Shown: positions 1 through 6,679 of the stretch, in pieces
Layout: each line of letters begins with the position of its first letter
Numbering within the stretch: the stretch's first letter is position 1
Origin: Sphingomonas brevis
Lineage (GTDB): Bacteria > Pseudomonadota > Alphaproteobacteria > Sphingomonadales > Sphingomonadaceae
Reading direction: 5' to 3'
DNA length: 64,000 nucleotides
Assembly (NCBI RefSeq): GCF_023516505.1
Contig: NZ_JAMGBB010000001.1
Location: 2,081,001 to 2,145,000 of the forward strand
Notes under the pieces: model-generated
Databases searched by the model: none
The model's input: the letters and a program-made list of their open reading frames with translations, nothing else
Told to the model about the DNA's origin: nothing
Program-made: the position numbers and the translations under genes

Positions 1-994
1 CCGCGCCGTCGCGATCCATCGCCACCAGCGCGCCCTGGGCTCCCGGCGGGCTGTAGCCGTTGATCGCCCGGTCGGCGGCGGCCTGCATCGCCGGATCGAG
101 CGTGGTGTAGACATCAATCGGCTCGCTGGTCTCGTCGATCAGCGTATCGAGTTGCGGCAGGGTCCAATCGGTGAAGTAGCGGACGCTGTTCTGCTTGGCG
201 GCCGGCTGTACCTTGACCTCGGCCGGATGGGCAGCGACCGCCTCGCCCGCTGGCAGGAAACCATTTTCGACCATCGAGTTCAGGACCACGCTCGCCCGGC
301 CGCGAGCGGCTTCGACGTCGGCGGTGGGCGAATAGTTGGAAGGCGCCTTGACCAGGCCGGCGACAATCGCCGCCTCGCCGAGGTTCAGTCGCTCGGCGCC
401 ATGGCCGAAGAAAGTCCTGCTGGCCGCATCGATCCCATAAGCGCCGCCGCCGAAGTAGACCCGGTTGAGGTACAGCTCGAGGATCTGGTTTTTGGTGAAT
501 TTGCGCTCCAGCGCCAGCGCCAGCACCGCTTCCTTGACCTTGCGGCCGAAGGTCCGGCTGTTGGTCAGAAAGATGTTTCGGGCCAGTTGCTGGGTGATGG
601 TCGATCCGCCCTGGCGCCAGCGTCCGCTGTCCAGCCGGACCTTGAACGATCGGGCAACGCCGATCGGATCGACCCCGATATGGCTACGGAACCGCTTGTC
701 CTCCACCGCGATCATCGCCGCGCGCATCGTCGGCGGGATTTCGTCATAGGCCAGCCAGCGGCCGAAGCTGGGACCAAGCGACACCAGCAAGCTGCCGTCG
801 GAGGCGCGGACCCGGATCATCTGACCGAGGTCGGATCGCTTGCTGAGCTGATCGTAGTTGGGCAGCTGGGTCATGGCGACCGCAACGGCGACGACGAGGC
901 CGATCAGCCCGAGAAGGCAGATGGCGGCGCCCCATTTCAGGGCCGCGACGAACATTCCCTTGACGCGGGACGGGGAGGAAGAGGCCATTGGCAT
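1..994 (-). CDS. mrcA: Penicillin-binding protein 1A, N-terminal part (runs off window)
   Basis: Bifunctional peptidoglycan glycosyltransferase/transpeptidase anchored in the inner membrane. Translating the reverse strand from 994 gives about 331 residues before the window edge. A single membrane segment spans about residues 14-41. The glycosyltransferase domain follows, with the catalytic-glutamate motif VEDKRFRSH at about residues 97-105 and the GGSTITQQLARN motif at about 129-140, both diagnostic of GT51. The transpeptidase domain would lie mostly outside the window. Start choice: two in-frame ATGs (994 and 988). The AGGA before 994 is better spaced. The gene is divergent from the DUF4402 locus and shares its upstream region. 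Identity as class A PBP is firm; PBP1A rather than another class A PBP is likely. Confidence 0.9.
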   Translation of the reverse strand, partial: MPMASSSPSRVKGMFVAALKWGAAICLLGLIGLVVAVAVAMTQLPNYDQLSKRSDLGQMIRVRASDGSLLVSLGPSFGRWLAYDEIPPTMRAAMIAVEDKRFRSHIGVDPIGVARSFKVRLDSGRWRQGGSTITQQLARNIFLTNSRTFGRKVKEAVLALALERKFTKNQILELYLNRVYFGGGAYGIDAASRTFFGHGAERLNLGEAAIVAGLVKAPSNYSPTADVEAARGRASVVLNSMVENGFLPAGEAVAAHPAEVKVQPAAKQNSVRYFTDWTLPQLDTLIDETSEPIDVYTTLDPAMQAAADRAINGYSPPGAQGALVAMDRDGA

Positions 995-1075
995 TGAGTT
1001 CCTATTGGCTTCCTTTGGTTCCGACAAGCTTGCCCGGCCGACGTCGGCGTCATCTCTCCGCAATGAAGGATGAAA

Positions 1076-1089
1076 GCGCCATTAACCTT
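1076..1089 (-). repeat. 14-bp element, inverted copy of 1734-1747
   Basis: Read on the reverse strand this is AAGGTTAATGGCGC. It differs by one base from the forward-strand element at 1734-1747. The two copies lie upstream of the two DUF4402 genes in opposite orientations. A TTAA-N7-TCAAC string (1082-1097), one mismatch from the CtrA consensus TTAA-N7-TTAAC, overlaps it. A role as operator is inference. Confidence 0.35.
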
Positions 1090-1132
1090 GTTTCAACGTC
1101 GCGCGCCTAGCGTTGGACGCATGAGGGGCAGA

Positions 1133-1654
1133 ATGACCGCCCAGTTCACCCTGGCGCTGCTTGGCGTCTTGGGGTTGGCCGCGCCTGCGATGCCGCAGGA
1201 CGTGCGGGTCCCGTGCAGCCTGTGCACACCGAATTCCGAACTACCCGACGACAAGCCCGCCAATCCGGTCAAGCTGGATGTCGAGGTCAATCTCGACTTC
1301 GATCGCCTGGTCCTTACCGGGGTGGGTGACGGCAGCGCCGAGCTAGGCCCGGACGGTGCGCGCAACGCCACCGGCTCGATCACCGCGATCAGCGCACGGG
1401 CGATGGTTGGCGAAGTAATGATTCGCGGCGAGCCCGACAGATATGTTCGAATCGAGTTGCCGCGCCAGATCGAACTACACGGCTACTCCGGGGGCGTCAT
1501 TCGCCTCGAATCGCTGCGATCGGACCTGCCGCAAATGCCGCGGCTCGATGGTACCGGCCGCCTCAAGTTCCGGGTCGGCGGCGTGCTCCATGTGACTGGC
1601 GATCTTAGCGGCGCGTTCCGCGGTGATGTGCCGATCGACGTTGACTATCTATAG
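1133..1654 (+). CDS. Secreted DUF4402 domain protein, putative fibre subunit 1
   Basis: A 173-residue exported protein. An N-terminal signal peptide (about residues 1-22, hydrophobic core LALLGVLGLAAPA) is followed by a short CSLC pair (Cys28, Cys31) and a beta-rich domain resembling the DUF4402 family, which is common in Sphingomonadales and other alphaproteobacteria. The start at 1133 is preferred because GAGGGGCAGA precedes it; longer in-frame starts at 1070 and 1121 lack a good ribosome-binding site and would bury the signal peptide. It is divergent from mrcA and is followed at 1812 by a second DUF4402 gene, then a PapD-like chaperone and an usher-like protein. It may be a minor or tip subunit; this is inferred from context only. 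The two proteins are clearly divergent in sequence. Confidence 0.65.
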   Translation: MTAQFTLALLGVLGLAAPAMPQDVRVPCSLCTPNSELPDDKPANPVKLDVEVNLDFDRLVLTGVGDGSAELGPDGARNATGSITAISARAMVGEVMIRGEPDRYVRIELPRQIELHGYSGGVIRLESLRSDLPQMPRLDGTGRLKFRVGGVLHVTGDLSGAFRGDVPIDVDYL

Positions 1655-1733
1655 TTCGCCATCGGCCGGATCCGAACGCGCCCAATAGTTAACGCGCTGG
1701 AAACCATGTCATTGAGCAAAGCCGTAAGCCGTT

Positions 1734-1747
1734 AAGGTTAATGGTGC
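1734..1747 (+). repeat. 14-bp element upstream of the second DUF4402 gene
   Basis: AAGGTTAATGGTGC, an inverted near-copy of 1076-1089. It sits 65-78 bp upstream of the ATG at 1812, a plausible place for a promoter or regulator site. The surrounding 157-bp spacer is AT-richer than the flanking genes and otherwise shows no gene. Confidence 0.35.
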
Positions 1748-1811
1748 GGATACGGATTGGACGGTTTCGCTCGGCCAACCGCCATGTTTCGAATCAAGTG
1801 GGGAATTCATC

Positions 1812-2312
1812 ATGACCAATTTCGTTCGCCTGGCGGCGCTGGCCGCCGCCGCGACCATTGCCGCGACTCCGGCCATGGCCGCTCCCTTGCCCGCGACTCC
1901 GGTCGCCAAGGCGCGCGTCAACATCGTCAAGCCGCTGACCCTGGCCGCGACCCGTGACCTTCACTTCGGCACCATCGTCGTCACCGGCAACGACAGCGTG
2001 TCAATTAACCAGGCTGGCACCGTCACCTGCGGTGCCGCTGCCAATGTCACCTGCGATACCACTGGCGCGCAGTCGGCCCAGTTTCATGTTACCGGTGCCA
2101 ACAACCAGCTCGTGAGGATCACCGCGACGGCATCCAGCCTGGTCAACGGGGCGGCCTCGCTCGCGTTCACGCCAAGCGCCCCGGCCAATGTGACGCTTCC
2201 AAATTCGGGCGCCGCAGGCACCGACTTCAACGTCGGTGGCACCGTCGCGGTCCTGGCTTCGTCGCCGGAAGGTCTTTACGTCGGCGACATCAACGTCACC
2301 GTCGAATATTGA
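1812..2312 (+). CDS. Secreted DUF4402 domain protein, putative major fibre subunit
   Basis: A 166-residue exported protein with a clear signal peptide (residues 1-23, cleavage after AMA). The mature part is rich in Ala, Thr, Val and Asn and has two cysteines (about 73 and 81) close enough to form a disulfide. The RDLHFGTIVV segment near residue 48 and the C-terminal GDINVTVEY are typical of DUF4402 proteins. A strong ribosome-binding site (GTGGGGAATTC) precedes the ATG. A terminator-like hairpin (2356-2389) follows and the chaperone gene comes next, the arrangement expected when a subunit must be made in excess over its secretion machinery. The function as a pilin-like subunit is inferred from this context; the domain itself has no established activity. 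Confidence 0.7.
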   Translation: MTNFVRLAALAAAATIAATPAMAAPLPATPVAKARVNIVKPLTLAATRDLHFGTIVVTGNDSVSINQAGTVTCGAAANVTCDTTGAQSAQFHVTGANNQLVRITATASSLVNGAASLAFTPSAPANVTLPNSGAAGTDFNVGGTVAVLASSPEGLYVGDINVTVEY

Positions 2313-2355
2313 TTAGTGGAAGGTGAAGCGCCTGGGTTGCCGGGCGCTTTGGACA

Positions 2356-2389
2356 GGGGGCTGCCGAGCGATCGGCGGCCCCCATTTTC
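2356..2389 (+). terminator. Terminator-like hairpin, probable attenuator between subunit and chaperone
   Basis: Arms GGGGGCTGCCG (2356-2366) and CGGCGGCCCCC (2373-2383) form an 11-bp stem with one G-U pair and a 6-nt loop, followed by ATTTTC. The U-tract is short, so partial read-through into the chaperone gene is plausible. A weaker hairpin (AAGCGCC/GGCGCTT) lies just upstream at about 2323-2350. Confidence 0.6.
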
Positions 2390-2407
2390 ATGCCCATGAG
2401 GTTTCTG

Positions 2408-2436
2408 AAAATGGTTAGCCGAATAATAACCATTTT
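2408..2436. promoter_or_regulatory. Perfect 10-bp dyad upstream of chaperone gene
   Basis: AAAATGGTTA (2408-2417) and TAACCATTTT (2427-2436) are exact inverted repeats separated by 9 nt, in an unusually AT-rich stretch. It could be a protein-binding operator or a second 5'-leader hairpin. The dyad is seen directly; its role is not known. Confidence 0.45.
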
Positions 2437-2444
2437 GAGGGCAT

Positions 2445-2470
2445 TTTCCTCCGTATCGTTTCGGAGGAAA
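2445..2470 (+). promoter_or_regulatory. Hairpin sequestering the Shine-Dalgarno of the chaperone gene
   Basis: TTTCCTCCG (2445-2453) pairs perfectly with CGGAGGAAA (2462-2470) around an 8-nt loop. The 3' arm contains the whole ribosome-binding site (GGAGG, 2463-2467) of the ATG at 2475, so folding of this 9-bp stem should block initiation. This is the geometry of an RNA thermometer or a translation switch; which one cannot be told from sequence. Confidence 0.55.
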
Positions 2471-2474
2471 TTTC

Positions 2475-3299
2475 ATGGTCGCTACCCTGTCCCGTCGTCT
2501 TGCCGCCTTTGCCCTGGCCGCGCCCGTCCTGATGCTGGCGTCGCCGGCAGCCGAGGCGGGGGTCGGCGACCTGCTGGTCGCGCCGACGCGGGTTGTCCTT
2601 GACGGACGCCGCGGGGCCGAAGTGATCCTCAATAACATCGGCGACGATGTCGCCACCTATCGGGTCACGGCTGAGCTTCGGCGGATGACTCCCGACGGCA
2701 ATCTGGTCGACGTGACCGATCCCAATGCCGGCGAGAAGGCAGCGCAGGAAATGCTGCTCTACGCGCCGCGGCGGATTACCCTGCCACCCAATCAGCCGCA
2801 GGCGATCCGCCTGTCGGCTCGCGCGCCCGAGGGCCTGCCGGACGGCGAATATCGGGTGCATATGCTGTTTCGGGCCGTTCCTCCGCCCCGGCCGCAGGTT
2901 GCGCCGGAGAAGATTGACGGCGTCGCGTTCCAGTTGCGGCCGATCTACGGCGTGACCATTCCGGTGATCATCCGTCTCGGCCGTCTCGAGGCCAAGGCCG
3001 CCATTGCCAATGTCCGCAAGGTGACCGCAGAGGGCAGGCCGGCGATATCCCTTGATATCAACCGTGCCGGCGACCGTTCGACTTTTGGCGCGATCAAGGT
3101 GTTCAAGGCCGGCATAGCCGAACCCATCGCGCTGGTCAGCGGCATCGCCGTCTACACCGAAATCGGACAGCGTTCGGTGACCATCCCGATCGATCCGGCC
3201 CAGGTCGCCAATGCCAATGGCCAGGTTACCGTCCAATATGTCGAGCCGACCGACACCGGTCCGGTGACGCTCGCGGAAACCACCGCGGTTCTCCGCTAG
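2475..3299 (+). CDS. PapD-like periplasmic pilus chaperone
   Basis: A 274-residue exported protein that should fold and deliver fibre subunits to the outer-membrane usher. Signal peptide at about residues 1-28 (ends SPAAEAG). The N-terminal immunoglobulin-like half carries the family hallmarks: VLDGRRGAEVILNN (G1-type strand, about 41-54) and YAPRRITLPPNQPQAIRLS (about 96-114), matching the PapD-type P-R-x-x-x-L-P-P-x-Q pattern. The C-terminal half contains VAFQLRPIYGVTIPVIIR, the usual second-domain start. Translation probably depends on opening the hairpin at 2445-2470. It lies 31 nt upstream of the usher-like gene and is probably co-transcribed. Family assignment is firm; cognate subunits are inferred to be the DUF4402 proteins. 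Confidence 0.85.
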   Translation: MVATLSRRLAAFALAAPVLMLASPAAEAGVGDLLVAPTRVVLDGRRGAEVILNNIGDDVATYRVTAELRRMTPDGNLVDVTDPNAGEKAAQEMLLYAPRRITLPPNQPQAIRLSARAPEGLPDGEYRVHMLFRAVPPPRPQVAPEKIDGVAFQLRPIYGVTIPVIIRLGRLEAKAAIANVRKVTAEGRPAISLDINRAGDRSTFGAIKVFKAGIAEPIALVSGIAVYTEIGQRSVTIPIDPAQVANANGQVTVQYVEPTDTGPVTLAETTAVLR

Positions 3300-3330
3300 G
3301 CGGCAAGGCGCGGGGGCGGAAACCATTACC

Positions 3331-6072
3331 ATGCAGGGGCCCATCCGGTGGATGCGCGGCGCCTTGGCGTGCGCAGCGCTGGTCGTGGCCGGCGCTGTTG
3401 CTGCATGGGCCGCGAGCCCGGTTGGCCCTGCCTGGACCGCGGACCCCGAGGAGCAGTTCCTGCTCGACGTCAACATTCGCCAGCTGCGGCTCGGCGACGG
3501 GGTCCGGGCCTATGCGACGCCCGAAGGTACCTGCGTGGTGTTCGGCGACTTCCTCACCACGCTCGACCTGCCGATGAAGATCGATCTGGCGGCGAGGAAG
3601 GCTTCCGGCTGGGCTTTCCACGAGGAGAACAAGATCGACATCGACCAGGCGGCCGGAACCGCCCGCTTTGGCGACAAGCAGGAAAAGATCAGCGAAGGGA
3701 CGATTCGCGAGACGCCGGAGGGGTGGTGCGTCGACAGCGCCGCGCTCGGCCGCTGGTTCAACCTCGGCGTCAAGCCAGTCATGCAGGGATCGGTGCTCAT
3801 GCTCGATTCCGAAGCGAAGCTGCCGGTCGAGCTTGCCCGCGAGCGCGAGCAGCGTGCCGCCCGGCTGCGGCCGGCCTCAATGCCGCTCGAGGGGCTTCCG
3901 CAGGTAAAGTTGCCCTATCGGATGTGGCGCGCTCCAGCGCTGGACTTCATCGTCCATGCCGGCGCGACCTATCAGGCGTCGACCGGAATGAGGGTCGATC
4001 GCAGCGCATCGGTGCTGGCGGCCGGCGAAATCGCCCGCCTGTCCTATGACAGCATGCTGTCCACCGACCAAAAGGGCCGGTCGGAAACACTCAGGATCAC
4101 CGCCTATCGTTCGGATCCCGACGGCGGCCTGCTGGGACCGCTCAACGCAACCCATTTCGCGGTCGGCGACGTGCAAACCCTGGCCCACCGGCTGATACCG
4201 GGTTCCACCGGCCGCGGTCTGGAGGTCACCAATCGGCCCCTGTTCAACCCTGTGGCGTTCGACCGGACCCGCTTCGACGGCGATTTGCCTTCGGGATGGG
4301 ATGCGGAGCTTTATCGCAACGGAGAATTACTTGCATTAAGCCATTCGGACGGCTCGCAGCGCTATGCGTTCGAGGACATTGCGCTGAACTACGGCGATAA
4401 TCGGTTCGAAATCGTGCTTTATGGCCCGCAGGGGCAACGCCGAAGCCGATTGGAGACCATCAATGTCGGCCAGAGCCAGGTTCCCGCGGGGCAAACCTGG
4501 TATTGGGCCGGAATCAGCCAGCCAAACCGCAATCTGGTCGGCAATTTGCTGGATCGAGACGATGGCGGCGGGTTCGAACGCCTGAACGGGCGCGTGGATT
4601 TTTCGCGCGCCGATCTTCAGGCTGCAGTGCAATTGGAACATGGCCTCAGCAAGCGCACCTCGATCGGAGCGCTTGCCGCTATGCTATTGGCAGACAATGA
4701 GAAATTGACATTCGTCGAAGGCTCGGTGCGCCAGTCGATTGGCACGTCGCTGGTCGAGGTCGCCATCGCGCGCGACGGGCGGGGCGGTACCGCGGGGCGG
4801 CTTGCCGCGGTCGCGCAGCTTGGCTCGGTCAACCTTAGCGCCGATGCCCTGGTGGCGAACAATTTCGTGGTCAATGGCGAACGCGAACGGCGCTACCGGG
4901 AAGGCCGGCTCTCGCTCGATGCCCCGATCAGGCTTGGCCGGCAGAGCATCGTCGCCCACACGGACGTGCGCCTGGCCGATCGCGGCGACGGCAATCGCTC
5001 GGTCGGCGCGATTGGGCGATTGTCTACCAATATCAATAATTTCAACCTTACAACCCTAATCGACTGGCAGCACCAGCTGGGACGATCGTCGAATTTCAAC
5101 GACGACAAGCTCGAGCTCGGCCTGCTGGCGACCGGACGAATCAAATCGGTCCGGCTGCGCGGCGAGGCACGCTGGGAGTTCCAGCCGCAAAGCCGGTTCC
5201 GAAGCGCCGAAGTCAGCGCCTATTGGTCGGCGTCCGACAAGGCCGATTGGGAGGGGGCACTTGGCTATGACGCTTCCGGCAGGCGTGGCCACGCCCGAAT
5301 TTCACACATTCGCCGCTTCAACAGCCTGGCGGCCGCGGCCTCGCTGGAGGCCAGCACCGACGGCAGCGTCGCCGCCGGCATCAACCTCAATTTTTCCCTC
5401 GATTCGTCCGGCGGAGGATTCAAGCTGACCAACCAGCGGCTCGCTTCGACCGGATTGGTCGAAGCGCGTGTCTATCGCGACAATAATGACAATGGCGTGC
5501 GCGATCCGACGGAGCCGTGGCAGGCCGGAGCGACGATCACCACCGGCCAGCGCGTGTCTGAAGACGCCACCGACAGGCAAGGGCTTGTCCGGGTTGGCGG
5601 TCTGCAACCGTATCAGCCGATCGCGGTCGGCATCGATACGTCGAGTCTCGACGACCCCTCTCTTGCTCCCAGAAAAGCGCTGCAAGTCGTGGTTCCGCGC
5701 CCCGGCGTCTCCGCCAAGATCGAGATCGGCCTGGTCGGATCGGGCGACGTCGAAGGGGTGCTTGCACAGAGCGACGGGCGCGGCTTCGAAGGCCTCGATA
5801 TCGAGCTGATCGACTCCGCCGGGAAAGTCGTCGCTACCGGCCGAAGCGACTATGACGGCTTCTTCCTGTTCGACCGGATCCCTTATGGGCGCTACAGTTT
5901 GCGCCTAACGGCCGAATCCGCGGGCGCCGCGGGCGTGGCGGCGGCGATCGATCGCACGATTGAGCTCAACGCGCAGAAATCGGTGATCCGACTGGGCGTG
6001 ATCCGCATCCTGAAGTCGCCCCAAATTGCCCTGTCGGCAACCGGCGGTAGCGCGGTCCAGAGCCCGCATTAA
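3331..6072 (+). CDS. Usher-like outer-membrane protein with C-terminal Cna-B/SdrD-type modules
   Basis: A 913-residue exported protein, probably the outer-membrane assembly platform for DUF4402 fibres. An N-terminal signal peptide (about 1-28) is followed by a beta-rich N-terminal region, then a long central stretch (about residues 200-690) of alternating hydrophobic/polar segments ending with aromatic residues, as in ushers. The C-terminus (about 705-900) holds two immunoglobulin-like modules: one opening with RVYRDNNDNGVRDPTEP, a calcium-loop pattern of SdrD_B domains, and one resembling carboxypeptidase-regulatory domains (YDGFFLFDRIPYGRYSLRL). Length fits ushers (800-900 aa). It does not resemble FimD/PapC closely by eye, and the chaperone-binding domain cannot be verified here. 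An alternative start at 3352 exists. A small terminator follows at 6077. Confidence 0.7.
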   Translation: MQGPIRWMRGALACAALVVAGAVAAWAASPVGPAWTADPEEQFLLDVNIRQLRLGDGVRAYATPEGTCVVFGDFLTTLDLPMKIDLAARKASGWAFHEENKIDIDQAAGTARFGDKQEKISEGTIRETPEGWCVDSAALGRWFNLGVKPVMQGSVLMLDSEAKLPVELAREREQRAARLRPASMPLEGLPQVKLPYRMWRAPALDFIVHAGATYQASTGMRVDRSASVLAAGEIARLSYDSMLSTDQKGRSETLRITAYRSDPDGGLLGPLNATHFAVGDVQTLAHRLIPGSTGRGLEVTNRPLFNPVAFDRTRFDGDLPSGWDAELYRNGELLALSHSDGSQRYAFEDIALNYGDNRFEIVLYGPQGQRRSRLETINVGQSQVPAGQTWYWAGISQPNRNLVGNLLDRDDGGGFERLNGRVDFSRADLQAAVQLEHGLSKRTSIGALAAMLLADNEKLTFVEGSVRQSIGTSLVEVAIARDGRGGTAGRLAAVAQLGSVNLSADALVANNFVVNGERERRYREGRLSLDAPIRLGRQSIVAHTDVRLADRGDGNRSVGAIGRLSTNINNFNLTTLIDWQHQLGRSSNFNDDKLELGLLATGRIKSVRLRGEARWEFQPQSRFRSAEVSAYWSASDKADWEGALGYDASGRRGHARISHIRRFNSLAAAASLEASTDGSVAAGINLNFSLDSSGGGFKLTNQRLASTGLVEARVYRDNNDNGVRDPTEPWQAGATITTGQRVSEDATDRQGLVRVGGLQPYQPIAVGIDTSSLDDPSLAPRKALQVVVPRPGVSAKIEIGLVGSGDVEGVLAQSDGRGFEGLDIELIDSAGKVVATGRSDYDGFFLFDRIPYGRYSLRLTAESAGAAGVAAAIDRTIELNAQKSVIRLGVIRILKSPQIALSATGGSAVQSPH

Positions 6073-6076
6073 CCAT

Positions 6077-6097
6077 AAGTCGTCCAAGACGACTTTT
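6077..6097 (+). terminator. Terminator-like hairpin after usher gene
   Basis: AAGTCGTC (6077-6084) and GACGACTT (6088-6095) form a perfect 8-bp stem with a 3-nt loop, followed by TT. It begins 4 nt after the usher stop codon. The U-run is short. Confidence 0.5.
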
Positions 6098-6127
6098 GGA
6101 ATAACCAGAATTTTCAATGGGATGAGC

Positions 6128-6166
6128 ATGAAATCAGACAGTCTCCCAGACTGTCCTTGATTTCAT
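6128..6166. repeat. 17-bp inverted repeat next to tRNA-Leu 3' end
   Basis: ATGAAATCAGACAGTCT (6128-6144) and its complement AGACTGTC + TGATTTCAT (6148-6166) pair with one 2-nt bulge and a CCC loop. It ends 3 nt from the tRNA CCA. It could act as a bidirectional terminator, a tRNA processing signal, or a remnant of an integration event. Confidence 0.6.
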
Positions 6167-6168
6167 AC

Positions 6169-6255
6169 TGGTGCGGTCGAGAAGACTCGAACTTCCACGG
6201 GCTTTCGCCCACAACGACCTCAACGTTGCGCGTCTACCAGTTCCGCCACGACCGC
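6169..6255 (-). tRNA. tRNA-Leu (anticodon GAG)
   Basis: Reverse-strand cloverleaf of 87 nt including an encoded CCA. Acceptor GCGGTCG pairs with CGACCGC; the D-arm is GCGGAACTGGTAGACGC. The anticodon stem CAACG/CGTTG encloses loop TTGAGGT, giving anticodon GAG. A long variable arm (TGGGCGAAAGCCCGT) marks a class II leucine tRNA, and the T-arm carries GTTCGAGTC. It lies between the fibre locus and the 6382 gene. Confidence 0.95.
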
Positions 6256-6381
6256 ACTCGTGAAAAAAGCAGCGCGTCCTTGACGGGGCGCTGCCCTGGG
6301 TAGGGCGCGGCCTCTAGCAAAGCGAAACCATGCTGGCAACGGCCTGATCCAGTGCCATCTGCCGACCCAATTTGGGACAGC

Positions 6382-6678
6382 ATGGTAAACAAGGCGCTAA
6401 CCATATCGCTCGCCCCGCATTATGACGGGGTAATGGTCGGACCATTGACGATCCTGGCAGCCGCAAGCCTGGCCCAGTCGGCTACGTCGACGCCCGCGCC
6501 GACCTCCGCTTTTCGCCCGTCAGTCACCGCCCACGCCACCGCGCGGATCCAGATCATTTCGGGGGTGAAATTCGGACCGGGCCATGACCTGGTCCCGCCC
6601 AACGCGCTTCGCCGGTCAGCTTCGCTGATCGATGCCGATGGTCAGGTCAGGCCAGCAGAACTGCTGGAATTTCAATAG
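6382..6678 (+). CDS. Small hypothetical protein, possibly exported
   Basis: About 98 residues from the ATG at 6382 (an in-frame ATG at 6352 would give 108, one at 6433 gives 81). A hydrophobic stretch (MVGPLTILAAASLAQS) starting at the 6433 ATG looks like a signal peptide, so that may be the true start; ribosome-binding sites are weak for all three. The C-terminal half is polar, with RIQIISGVKFGPG and a terminal PAELLEFQ. I recognise no domain. It is convergent with the zinc-ribbon gene at 6680, with one base between the stops. Codon use resembles neighbours, so it is probably a real gene. Confidence 0.55.
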   Translation: MVNKALTISLAPHYDGVMVGPLTILAAASLAQSATSTPAPTSAFRPSVTAHATARIQIISGVKFGPGHDLVPPNALRRSASLIDADGQVRPAELLEFQ

Positions 6679-6679
6679 C

